This document shows positions 1 to 9,127 of a stretch of 38,068 bases of DNA, one piece after another (the first letter of the stretch is position 1; each line of letters opens with the position of its first letter). The position numbers and the translations under genes were made by a program. Below the pieces are notes generated by a model, which saw only the letters and a list, made by a program, of their open reading frames with translations, was not told where the DNA came from and searched no databases. This stretch comes from an uncultured Bacteroidales bacterium (GTDB lineage Bacteria > Bacteroidota > Bacteroidia > Bacteroidales > UBA4417): the NCBI GenBank assembly GCA_903879715.1, contig CAIRMR010000043.1, positions 1-38,068 on the forward strand, in the 5' to 3' direction.

Positions 1-2
1 AC

Positions 3-224
3 CGAATGACCACTCATTCCTCAACAAATACTCCACAACTCAATCTTCAACAACTGAATGACCACTCTGTCATCTCATAATACACTGAACCTCATTCTTC
101 AACCATCGAATGACCACTCATTCCTCAACAAATACTCCACAACTCAATCTTCAACAACTGAATGACCACTCTGTCATCTCATAATACACTGAACCTCATT
201 CTTCAACCACCGAATGACCACTCA
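3..224. repeat. 104-bp direct tandem repeat
   Basis: Two complete 104-base units (3-106 and 107-210) differ only at their last base. They are followed by the first 14 bases of a third unit (211-224). Each unit itself contains two half-units that both begin with a GAATGACCACTC core about 50 bases apart, so the array has a nested structure. It lies just downstream of the stop codon of the radical SAM gene, which reads leftward. The array may extend beyond the left edge of the window. No open frame of note is seen. Confidence 0.95.
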
Positions 225-230
225 ATTAAC

Positions 231-1193
231 TCAATTCCCCGTTTTCTCAATCATCTTCCCCTGCCACGTATCCCTCTTCTCCATTTCCTCTTCAATTAAA
301 ATCTGAACCTGGTCACTGCGCAATTTTCCCCAGGTCGGACCCGCCTGAAACCTTGGAGGAGCTTCACCTGTAAAGCGTTCAATAACAAAAGCAGGATTTA
401 ACCTTTCCGTAAAGCGCACAATGAAATCAATATATTTTTCGAGTGTAAATAAGTTGAACGAATCCGGATTATTCAGGAAATCGTTTGCCATCGGGGTATC
501 CTTAATGATCTGAAGCTGATGGAATTTAATCGTATCCAGCGGAAGTTCTGACAATATTCCGGCTTCGGCAAGCATATCTTCTTCCGTTTCGCCTTGCAAC
601 CCAAAAATAATATGCGCTCCGGTATGGATTCCGTATCCGGCAGTTTTTCGGATAGCTGCCTCCGATTCTTCAAAAGTGTGTCCACGGTTTATGCGTTCCA
701 ATGTTTGGTTGTAGCAGGATTCAATCCCATATTCAATGATCACGTAATGCGTTTCAGCAAGTCGGGCAAAATATTCAAGTTTTTCGTCATCAATACAATC
801 CGGCCGTGTTCCGATTACCAGCCCGCTTACTCCCGGAAATGCCAGTGCCTCATCGTACAACGATTTAAGGTAATCCAATGATCCGTAAGTATTGGAATAT
901 GCCTGGAAATACGCCAGGTAATTCCCTGCTCTCCGGTACCGCACTTTATGAAACTCGACGCCTTCCGTAATCTGCTGTGTAATGCTTTTATGCGGCTGGC
1001 AGTAGGATGGATTAAAAGCGTCGTTGTTGCAATACGTGCATCCACCTATGCCTTTTGAGCCATCGCGGTTCGGACAGGTAAACCCGGCATCGATAGTAAC
1101 TTTTTGTACTCGGGTGCCAAATGTTCGTCTGAAATATTCGGAATAGGAATTATAACGGCGCTTATGCTGCCATGGGAATTGGATTTCTGTCAT
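231..1193 (-). CDS. TIGR01212/YhcC-family radical SAM protein
   Basis: This is a 320-residue cytoplasmic radical SAM enzyme of the YhcC/TIGR01212 type, close to the family length of about 310. The [4Fe-4S]/SAM cluster cysteines are C40, C52 and C55 in a C-x11-C-x2-C spacing, a signature of this Elp3-like group. The N-terminal stretch (residues 14-35) and the later GIESCYNQTLERINRGH and HIIFGLQGE segments are also typical. The molecular substrate of the family is not established; some annotations suggest RNA modification. The ATG at 1193 is preceded by a TATTTTTG -7 element only five bases upstream, so the mRNA may be nearly leaderless. The gene is followed on the same strand by the 104-bp repeat. 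Family assignment is secure and function is not. Confidence 0.93.
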   Translation of the reverse strand: MTEIQFPWQHKRRYNSYSEYFRRTFGTRVQKVTIDAGFTCPNRDGSKGIGGCTYCNNDAFNPSYCQPHKSITQQITEGVEFHKVRYRRAGNYLAYFQAYSNTYGSLDYLKSLYDEALAFPGVSGLVIGTRPDCIDDEKLEYFARLAETHYVIIEYGIESCYNQTLERINRGHTFEESEAAIRKTAGYGIHTGAHIIFGLQGETEEDMLAEAGILSELPLDTIKFHQLQIIKDTPMANDFLNNPDSFNLFTLEKYIDFIVRFTERLNPAFVIERFTGEAPPRFQAGPTWGKLRSDQVQILIEEEMEKRDTWQGKMIEKTGN

Positions 1194-1197
1194 CGGG

Positions 1198-1205
1198 CAA
1201 AAATA
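1198..1205 (-). promoter_or_regulatory. Putative -7 element of the radical SAM gene
   Basis: Read leftward the bases are TATTTTTG, matching the Bacteroidota TAnnTTTG element. It sits five bases before the ATG, which would place the transcription start on or next to the start codon. No clear -33 TTTG was identified. Confidence 0.4.
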
Positions 1206-1210
1206 ATGAA

Positions 1211-1241
1211 AAAGGCTGCCTTTTGCAGGGGCAGCCTTTTT
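1211..1241 (-). terminator. Intrinsic terminator of the POT transporter gene
   Basis: AAAGGCTGCC pairs with a complementary arm ending in a T-run, with a loop of about eight bases. The hairpin lies 20 bases after the transporter stop codon. The A-rich left flank and T-rich right flank could let it work in both directions, but only leftward transcription is expected here. Confidence 0.85.
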
Positions 1242-1261
1242 TAATGTTATTTGGATAAAGT

Positions 1262-2758
1262 TTATTTTGAAATCCTTTCGAGCCAGCTAACCATTGTAAA
1301 CATGGCAATCATTGACAGGAGACAAACCACAACAAATACGGTCCAGGTTACTGAAATTGAAATGCTTTCGTACATCATAGCTCCCAGGAACAAAGAGAAG
1401 TTTCCAATGGCGGTAGCTGATAGCCACCCCCCCTGCATCAATCCCTGTAAATGAATCGGAGCCACTTTTGATACAAAAGAAAGACCCAGCGGCGAAATGA
1501 ACAGTTCAGCAACTGTTAGTATAAAGTAAACTCCAAAAAGAAACCATGGAGTCATTTTCTGAGCATCTGGTAAACCACCCATTGCCGTTACATCTTTTAG
1601 CATAGGTAATCCAATAGATCCTACCGCCATAAGAATAAAAGCTGAGGCTGCAATACCCATTCCGATACCAATTTTCCTTGGAGTGGAGGGCTCTTTGCCT
1701 TTTTTTGCCAAGGCTCCGAAGATTAAGATAATTACCGGTGTCAGAAATACAACCAGGAATGGATTAATGGATTGGAAACTCTCAACCGATGGGAAAATTC
1801 CACCCAGTAAGGTGTAGTCCTTTGCAAACATCGTGAGCGTAAGCCCGTTTTGGTGGAAGGAGAACCAGAAAAAGATCACAACACCAAATACGGCCATGAG
1901 GGCGAGAATACGCTGTTTGATTTCTTTGGCATCCTGCCTGATTTCCTCTTTTGACATTCCGTGACCAGCTTTAACTTTGTCCTTGGGATCAGGAAGAATT
2001 TTTTTGGAGGCAATGAAAACCACTAGAGAAATAAGCATTGCTACAACTGCAGTATAAAAGGCGTAGTGAAAACCAGTATTAAAAGCATCCAGGTATTTGG
2101 TGGCAAAGTCACCCAGATTTGCCGGCATGTTGCCAGAAACAGATGTTGCTAACTCGGTAAACCGGCCACTTACTACATCCTCTGCCATTTTGCCGTCAAG
2201 ATATTGATGGCAAAGGCCAGGTAACTCGGCATTATAGCCAAACCCCTGCATTTTTACAAAGGTATTCCTCACCCATGTGGCCATAAAAGGGGCAAACATT
2301 GCACCTACATTGATGAACATGTAGAAAATCTGAAAACCGGAATCACGTTTGTCGCGATATTTATCGTTGTCGTACATCTGCCCAACCAGTGCCTGAAGGT
2401 TTCCTTTGAAAAGACCGTTACCGAATGCAATCACAAGCAATGCAGCCAGTGCAATATACTTGGATGTAATCAAGGATGGAGTTGCCAGGAAAACATAACC
2501 GGCTGCCATTATAATCAAACCTACCATGATGGTACCTTTGTAATTACGCAGTTTGTCGGCAATTAAACCGCCAACTAAAGCAAGTATATAGATTGAGCCA
2601 TAAAAAATGGAGTAAAATGTTCCTGCTTCTGTTCCGGTAATGTTGAATTTCGACATCAGGAACAAAGTCAGGATTGCCATCATTGTGTAGAATCCGAAAC
2701 GCTCACCCATGTTGGCTAAAGCTGCGGCGATAAGTCCTTTAGGTTGGTTTTTAAACAT
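1262..2758 (-). CDS. POT/PTR-family proton-dependent oligopeptide transporter
   Basis: This is an inner-membrane major-facilitator transporter of 498 residues that imports di- or tripeptides with protons, by family. The first helix carries the PTR2 signature region ANMGERFGFYTMMAIL, containing the ExxER-like helix-1 motif in a shortened GERFGFY form. About 12-14 hydrophobic segments follow, and residues 105-140 include GNGLFKGNLQALVG, the conserved FxxGxxx(N)xx segment of the family. The frame is open up to 2851, but I place the start at the ATG at 2758. A TTTG-N18-TATTTTTG promoter at 2805-2834 would start transcription downstream of the longer start, and homologues begin near MFKNQPKG. A hairpin terminator follows the stop. 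Confidence 0.93.
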   Translation of the reverse strand: MFKNQPKGLIAAALANMGERFGFYTMMAILTLFLMSKFNITGTEAGTFYSIFYGSIYILALVGGLIADKLRNYKGTIMVGLIIMAAGYVFLATPSLITSKYIALAALLVIAFGNGLFKGNLQALVGQMYDNDKYRDKRDSGFQIFYMFINVGAMFAPFMATWVRNTFVKMQGFGYNAELPGLCHQYLDGKMAEDVVSGRFTELATSVSGNMPANLGDFATKYLDAFNTGFHYAFYTAVVAMLISLVVFIASKKILPDPKDKVKAGHGMSKEEIRQDAKEIKQRILALMAVFGVVIFFWFSFHQNGLTLTMFAKDYTLLGGIFPSVESFQSINPFLVVFLTPVIILIFGALAKKGKEPSTPRKIGIGMGIAASAFILMAVGSIGLPMLKDVTAMGGLPDAQKMTPWFLFGVYFILTVAELFISPLGLSFVSKVAPIHLQGLMQGGWLSATAIGNFSLFLGAMMYESISISVTWTVFVVVCLLSMIAMFTMVSWLERISK

Positions 2759-2804
2759 AACAGTCAAATTAAATTTATAGTAAGTTTGGTTTGATTTCCG
2801 AAGG

Positions 2805-2834
2805 CAAAAATAAACTAATTTCTCAGTTTTCAAA
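2805..2834 (-). promoter_or_regulatory. Bacteroidota-type promoter of the POT gene
   Basis: Leftward, TTTG (2834-2831), an 18-base spacer and TATTTTTG (2812-2805) match TTTG/TAnnTTTG. It places the mRNA start near 2798, leaving a leader of about 40 bases and excluding the in-frame start at 2851. Confidence 0.7.
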
Positions 2835-2885
2835 GATGCTATTTCTACCAAACTGAAAAGTTATCAAATTACAATATAGTGTGAT

Positions 2886-4988
2886 TTAAAAAGATAACCG
2901 CAGTACTGCTTTAATATCAGATTTTTTGTTGCCATCTATTTCATCCGGCCCACTGCTTATAACATTCCTGTCGGAATACCATGTTTGTGAAAATCGTAAA
3001 ATCAGGGAAACATTCCTGGTTAAGCTTGAATTCAGCAACATATAAAAACGGCTTCCCTCACCCGAAAATGCCGGCACGGAAAAGGAATATGGAACATCCT
3101 GTTCAAATGCATACAGCCTGGCATCATACGAATCGGTATCAAACATTGAATACCTGAAACTTAACGACCAGTTTTTATTGAGTGGACTAACTTGAAAACC
3201 CTGGTACATCAGATATCCGGATTCTCTGTCTTTCAGTTGAGCCTGGCGTTTTGTTATTTCGATGCGGCTTTGCAATTTGAGCCAGGGCAAAGCCTGGTAG
3301 TTAAATTGTACCCGGTAATAGCTGCGTTTCGATTCACCGACCTGATTCATTTTATCCGTGGCAAGCGCATAATTCATCGGGTTGATCATATTCCTGTAGC
3401 TTAGAATAATATCACCGCGACGTGAAACATTGTAAACAAGCTGTGCTGAGTATTCCTGGCCTCCTGATGGTGCGTCAACCCTGTAGCTCAGCCATTCGTA
3501 TTTAAACATATCGGCATAAGCGCTCAGGGTAATTTTATTGAAAGGTGTGGCTACTATTCCAACATACAAACCTTTCTCATTGGTACTGTTGCTGCTTTCG
3601 CCAAAAGCCGCGTTAAAAGTGTTCAGGTAGTTTTTTTGATAATTGCGGTAAACCATGGCCAGGGCCAGCCGCGGATCAGGGCTGTAGGAAAGCCCCTGTA
3701 AAACAGCTATGCCTGCGTCAATTTGTTTGGAAGCTTCGCCATAAAGAGTAAGCGTTTTGTAATTATAACTATAATCAATTCCGAGATAGGTATTTGAGTT
3801 GAGCGTTGGCTGGAATTTTTTATATAGTGAAGCCTCAGGTTCAAAAGGAATTTTATACTCAACATGAAATGTGGTAATGCCTGCCCTGAGCCTTTGGCCA
3901 TTGTATGCAATATGACCGCCTTCTGCGATTTCACGGTTTGCTCCATTATCGGCAATTTCAGCTGGTGTACGGTGATAACCCGTTTGCTGGAGCGAAGTAA
4001 CCATATCTTCCGAAATTTCCAAAGTATCCGCAGGCACAACATTTGCATCCACTTTACGGTTCGAATAAAATGCCGTAATGTCGAATTTCCCGACCACAAT
4101 TGTTGTAGCTGCGCCTCTCATAAACGCGTATTCGTTCGAAGAAGAATGCGCGCGTAAAGCCGGGGCTCTTTTTCGCATCACTACTGATCCTGCTGCCTTA
4201 CCCACCGAAAATCCTGACCACAAAGTTAATCCCTGGCCAAACTGAACGTGGTAATCGCCTATAGCCAGTTGCTTTACAAACCTTATGTTTTTGACGAAAA
4301 GGTGAACTGAATAAAAGTCAAAACCTTTGTGCAAAGTATCTGATTTAGGCAGGAATGGTTCTCCCGGATCTTTTTCACCAACCAATCCAAATTTCAGATA
4401 ATCCTTGTACGAATATTGAATGCGGAAAAACAAACTGTTTTGATCCCCAACATAATAATTGTTAGGATGTGCCAGCCTCACTGAATCAGAAACATTCGCA
4501 TATCCGCTTTGAGGCTGAATTACCCTCTGGTAACGCAGCATAACATCGGTTCCTCCATATTTAAAAGCGCGCTTCAGCGAAAACTTTTCAGGAACATAAG
4601 GCGACAAAGAGATAAACGGTAAAATCTGGCTGACCACTTTTTCGTTGAAGCCTTCAATTACAGGTAATTCATAGATGGAAGCCAGTTGCCCATATTGCTG
4701 TGTATATTCTAGTATATTACTGATTTGCAAATCATTAAGAAAGAACAAACGACGTAATTCATTTTCGTCGCCGGAGTTCAGGTTGACGGGCCTTTGGCGA
4801 AGCAGGTTCATCTCTTCCACCCAATCGCTGTAGTCCATTTCAACATCCGAGCGTTCAGCAAGGTTTTCAATCTGCTGTTCAATTTCTTCGCTTCCGGTAT
4901 ATTTTGTAGTATCCGGCACCTGGGCCGAAACACTGCCAAGGCAGGCGAAAAGCAGAACGCTTAAAAGAATTACCGCTTGTTTGAACAT
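2886..4988 (-). CDS. Helix-hairpin-helix outer-membrane beta-barrel protein
   Basis: The 700-residue protein has a signal peptide (residues 1-22, ending VSAQ). An acidic linker follows, then a ComEA-like helix-hairpin-helix segment at about residues 64-127 (RQRPVNLNSGDENELRRLFF and the following IEGFNEKVVSQILPFI). The remaining 560 residues alternate aromatic and polar residues and end LRLSF, as outer-membrane barrels do. ComEA-type HHH units bind DNA in the periplasm of transformable bacteria, but in Bacteroidota this architecture is annotated only as an HHH-containing protein. It follows the PorV-like gene on the same strand, with a 165-base gap, and the two are probably co-transcribed. No terminator is seen before the POT promoter. 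DNA uptake is a guess; protein-protein contact by the HHH is equally possible. Confidence 0.85.
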   Translation of the reverse strand: MFKQAVILLSVLLFACLGSVSAQVPDTTKYTGSEEIEQQIENLAERSDVEMDYSDWVEEMNLLRQRPVNLNSGDENELRRLFFLNDLQISNILEYTQQYGQLASIYELPVIEGFNEKVVSQILPFISLSPYVPEKFSLKRAFKYGGTDVMLRYQRVIQPQSGYANVSDSVRLAHPNNYYVGDQNSLFFRIQYSYKDYLKFGLVGEKDPGEPFLPKSDTLHKGFDFYSVHLFVKNIRFVKQLAIGDYHVQFGQGLTLWSGFSVGKAAGSVVMRKRAPALRAHSSSNEYAFMRGAATTIVVGKFDITAFYSNRKVDANVVPADTLEISEDMVTSLQQTGYHRTPAEIADNGANREIAEGGHIAYNGQRLRAGITTFHVEYKIPFEPEASLYKKFQPTLNSNTYLGIDYSYNYKTLTLYGEASKQIDAGIAVLQGLSYSPDPRLALAMVYRNYQKNYLNTFNAAFGESSNSTNEKGLYVGIVATPFNKITLSAYADMFKYEWLSYRVDAPSGGQEYSAQLVYNVSRRGDIILSYRNMINPMNYALATDKMNQVGESKRSYYRVQFNYQALPWLKLQSRIEITKRQAQLKDRESGYLMYQGFQVSPLNKNWSLSFRYSMFDTDSYDARLYAFEQDVPYSFSVPAFSGEGSRFYMLLNSSLTRNVSLILRFSQTWYSDRNVISSGPDEIDGNKKSDIKAVLRLSF

Positions 4989-5153
4989 TAATAATCAGTA
5001 TTTTATCTTAAGTATTACGGATGATAGGTTTTGTCGTTTTTTGATTTATGAAAGATTTGACAAAATGAGAGGCAACAAAGAGAAAAAGTTTCAGGTTTCA
5101 GGCATTTCGTATTTTGTCTTCCGGCTCCGGACTTCCGACTCCAGGCTATCCAG

Positions 5154-5966
5154 TCAAAACGCATATTGCATTGAAACCTGCGGCGAATATCCTAATTGTG
5201 AATGCATCGATGACGAAAGATCGAAAGTGAAGTTTTTTAATATAACGCCGAATCCAAATGTATAACGTGCGGGATTTGTGCTGAGCCCGATACGGGCGTA
5301 TGCAACATTACCAAGTTTGTATTCGGCTCCTGTGCGGAGTTCCATGGGAAATTCACTGTGTTTATATGCTTCGGCAGTCAGCAATAGCTTGTCGGAAAAA
5401 GTAAAACCAAATCCGGCATTTAAAGTTGTTGGTATTCTTTCATTATTATAATCCGAAAGTTTGACATGGATTGGGTTATAAGTATGAACCCCGAAAGTAA
5501 GCTGATCCGTAATTTTAACCATAATTCCCGCGTCGAAAGTTACATTGCTTCGTTTGCCATATTCTTCGCCCAGCTTTGTCCCGATATAATCTAACTGTAT
5601 ACCGGCTGCAAACCGGTTGCCGAATTTAAGCGCGTAAGCTATTCCTGCTTTAGTATTGCTGTAATTTGCATCTCCCGAATAGGCAAAGTTCGCTCCAAGC
5701 ATCCCATATTTTGTCTTTAGAGTAAATGCGCCGGCCTGGGTTCCCATTTCTTTGATCAGGAAGCGGTTTTCGAAATAAATGCCTGCTGCGGTTTTATCAA
5801 AAAACGCCATGCCGGCCTGGTTATTATTTATACTCCAGAAATCGCTGACAGCCGCTGACGATAAGCCCATCGCAGCTGACCGGCCACCCTGGGCGAACCA
5901 TTCGCCTGAGGCATTTCCTGATTTTAAAAATCCTAATAACAGAAAGAGGATTAAACTAGATCTCAT
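5154..5966 (-). CDS. PorV/FadL-like outer-membrane beta-barrel protein
   Basis: The 270-residue exported protein has a short signal peptide (about residues 1-19) and a GGRSAAMGLSSAAVSDFWS segment. This is the N-terminal signature of the PorV/PorQ/UPF0164-like barrels of Bacteroidota, whose N-terminal loop is followed by the NNQAGMA turn. The rest alternates as amphipathic strands and ends in MQYAF, with a terminal Phe expected for BAM-dependent assembly. PorV relatives act as shuttles for type IX secretion, while others are of unknown role. The conserved pairing with the helix-hairpin-helix barrel downstream suggests a joint envelope function. It is smaller than PorV (about 380 residues), so I do not call it porV. 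Confidence 0.8.
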   Translation of the reverse strand: MRSSLILFLLLGFLKSGNASGEWFAQGGRSAAMGLSSAAVSDFWSINNNQAGMAFFDKTAAGIYFENRFLIKEMGTQAGAFTLKTKYGMLGANFAYSGDANYSNTKAGIAYALKFGNRFAAGIQLDYIGTKLGEEYGKRSNVTFDAGIMVKITDQLTFGVHTYNPIHVKLSDYNNERIPTTLNAGFGFTFSDKLLLTAEAYKHSEFPMELRTGAEYKLGNVAYARIGLSTNPARYTFGFGVILKNFTFDLSSSMHSQLGYSPQVSMQYAF

Positions 5967-6094
5967 TTCGTGCTAATTTTCGACTAATTAACCAAAAATC
6001 TATAAACTGAGTCAGTGTAGTTAATACGAATAATTCATCATAAAATAGCCATGCTAATGTAAGAAAAAATCAGTTCAGATATCTCCGATTAGTG

Positions 6095-6102
6095 TAATTT
6101 TG
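6095..6102 (+). promoter_or_regulatory. -7 element upstream of the DUF2461 gene
   Basis: TAATTTTG matches TAnnTTTG and lies 33 bases before the ATG at 6135, a normal leader length for Bacteroidota. The -33 region is not clear. Confidence 0.5.
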
Positions 6103-6134
6103 TGAAAAAGCTTATTCATTAAACTATTTTCCAA

Positions 6135-6800
6135 ATGAATGCAACACTTGTTCTTGATTTCCTCTCTCAACTAAAGTTGAATAATAACCGCGAATGGTTC
6201 CAGGCCAATAAAAAATGGTACGACGATTCAAAAAAAGAAGTGGAGAACTTTGTTTCGGGAATAATAACCACCATTTCAGCTATTGATCCCGGATTACAAA
6301 CCCCGCCCATGAAAGATTGCATGTTCCGTATTTTCAGGGATGTGCGCTTTGGTGCTGATAAATCGCCTTACAAGACTAATTTTGGCGCTTTTATTGCGCA
6401 CGGAGGCCGTAAAAGCAGCTATCCCGGTTATTATTTTCACTTCGAACCAGGTGAATCCATGCTGGCTGGTGGCGTTTATCAGCCACAACCTGATACACTC
6501 AAATTATTACGCAACGAAGTGTACTTTCATAGCACGGAATTAAAATCTATAATAGAAATGCCTTCATTTAAGAAACATTTTGATAGATTAGGCGATTTTG
6601 ATAAAATGAAAAAAGCCCCAAAAGATTTCCCGGCTGATTTCCAGGATATTGATCTGCTGAAATACCGCTCCTATATAGTTTCCCGGCAAATTCCCGATAA
6701 AATTGTTATTTCAGATAGTTATCAGATAGAGGTGTTGGAAATGGTGAAGGAACTGCAGCCGTTTATGGCGTTTCTGAACAGGGCGATTAGTAATGGGTAA
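6135..6800 (+). CDS. DUF2461 (TIGR02453) family protein
   Basis: This is a 221-residue soluble protein with no signal peptide or membrane segment. It carries the family hallmarks in order: NNNREWFQANKKWYDD (about residues 16-31), FRIFRDVRFGADKSPYKTNF (about 64-83), then GGRKSSYPGYYFHFEPGESM and GGVYQPQPDTL. The length matches the family (about 220). The biochemical role of DUF2461 is unknown. It is transcribed alone toward gyrB and shares a bidirectional hairpin terminator with it. Nothing is odd in codon use or length. Confidence 0.95.
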   Translation: MNATLVLDFLSQLKLNNNREWFQANKKWYDDSKKEVENFVSGIITTISAIDPGLQTPPMKDCMFRIFRDVRFGADKSPYKTNFGAFIAHGGRKSSYPGYYFHFEPGESMLAGGVYQPQPDTLKLLRNEVYFHSTELKSIIEMPSFKKHFDRLGDFDKMKKAPKDFPADFQDIDLLKYRSYIVSRQIPDKIVISDSYQIEVLEMVKELQPFMAFLNRAISNG

Positions 6801-6833
6801 ATTGAGTTATGAAAAACTGAGACTTGCAGATAT

Positions 6834-6867
6834 AAAAAAAAGACAGGTCGTTTGCCTGTCTTTTTTT
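6834..6867. terminator. Bidirectional terminator between DUF2461 and gyrB
   Basis: AGACAGG at 6841-6847 pairs with CCTGTCT at 6855-6861 around a seven-base loop. It is flanked by seven A on the left and seven T on the right, so it reads as an intrinsic terminator for both converging genes. Confidence 0.92.
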
Positions 6868-6899
6868 ATTTACTTTAACTCAGATTGTTTTATCAAAGC

Positions 6900-8906
<2,007 letters not shown>

Positions 8907-8923
8907 CTATCGTTAATGCATGG

Positions 8924-8931
8924 CAAAGGTA
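8924..8931 (-). promoter_or_regulatory. -7 element of gyrB
   Basis: Read leftward the bases are TACCTTTG, a full TAnnTTTG match 35 bases before the gyrB ATG. The -33 region is A/T-rich without an exact TTTG. Confidence 0.55.
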
Positions 8932-9127
8932 CGTATTTAATTCGAGATAAACATAAAAATGGCTTCCCGGATGACATGAATTTATCAACAATTTTTTAAA
9001 ATATAAAAAACATTAACTATCAGTAAATGAACATATTACAATTTAAAGATGTTCGTATTTCTATAGCACCATTTGATTCCCTGATTATCGCACGCTGGCA
9101 TTTTCAAAAGCAGGTAAACGGAGGTGT

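Noticed and set aside
3-224. CRISPR array at the left edge
   Set aside because: The 104-base period has nearly identical units throughout; there are no unique spacers and no cas genes.
594-881. Plus-strand open frame inside the radical SAM gene
   Set aside because: It lies antisense to a clear conserved gene, has no motif and its composition follows the other strand.
2759-2851. 31-codon N-terminal extension of the POT gene
   Set aside because: The promoter at 2805-2834 lies inside it and homologues start at MFKNQPKG.
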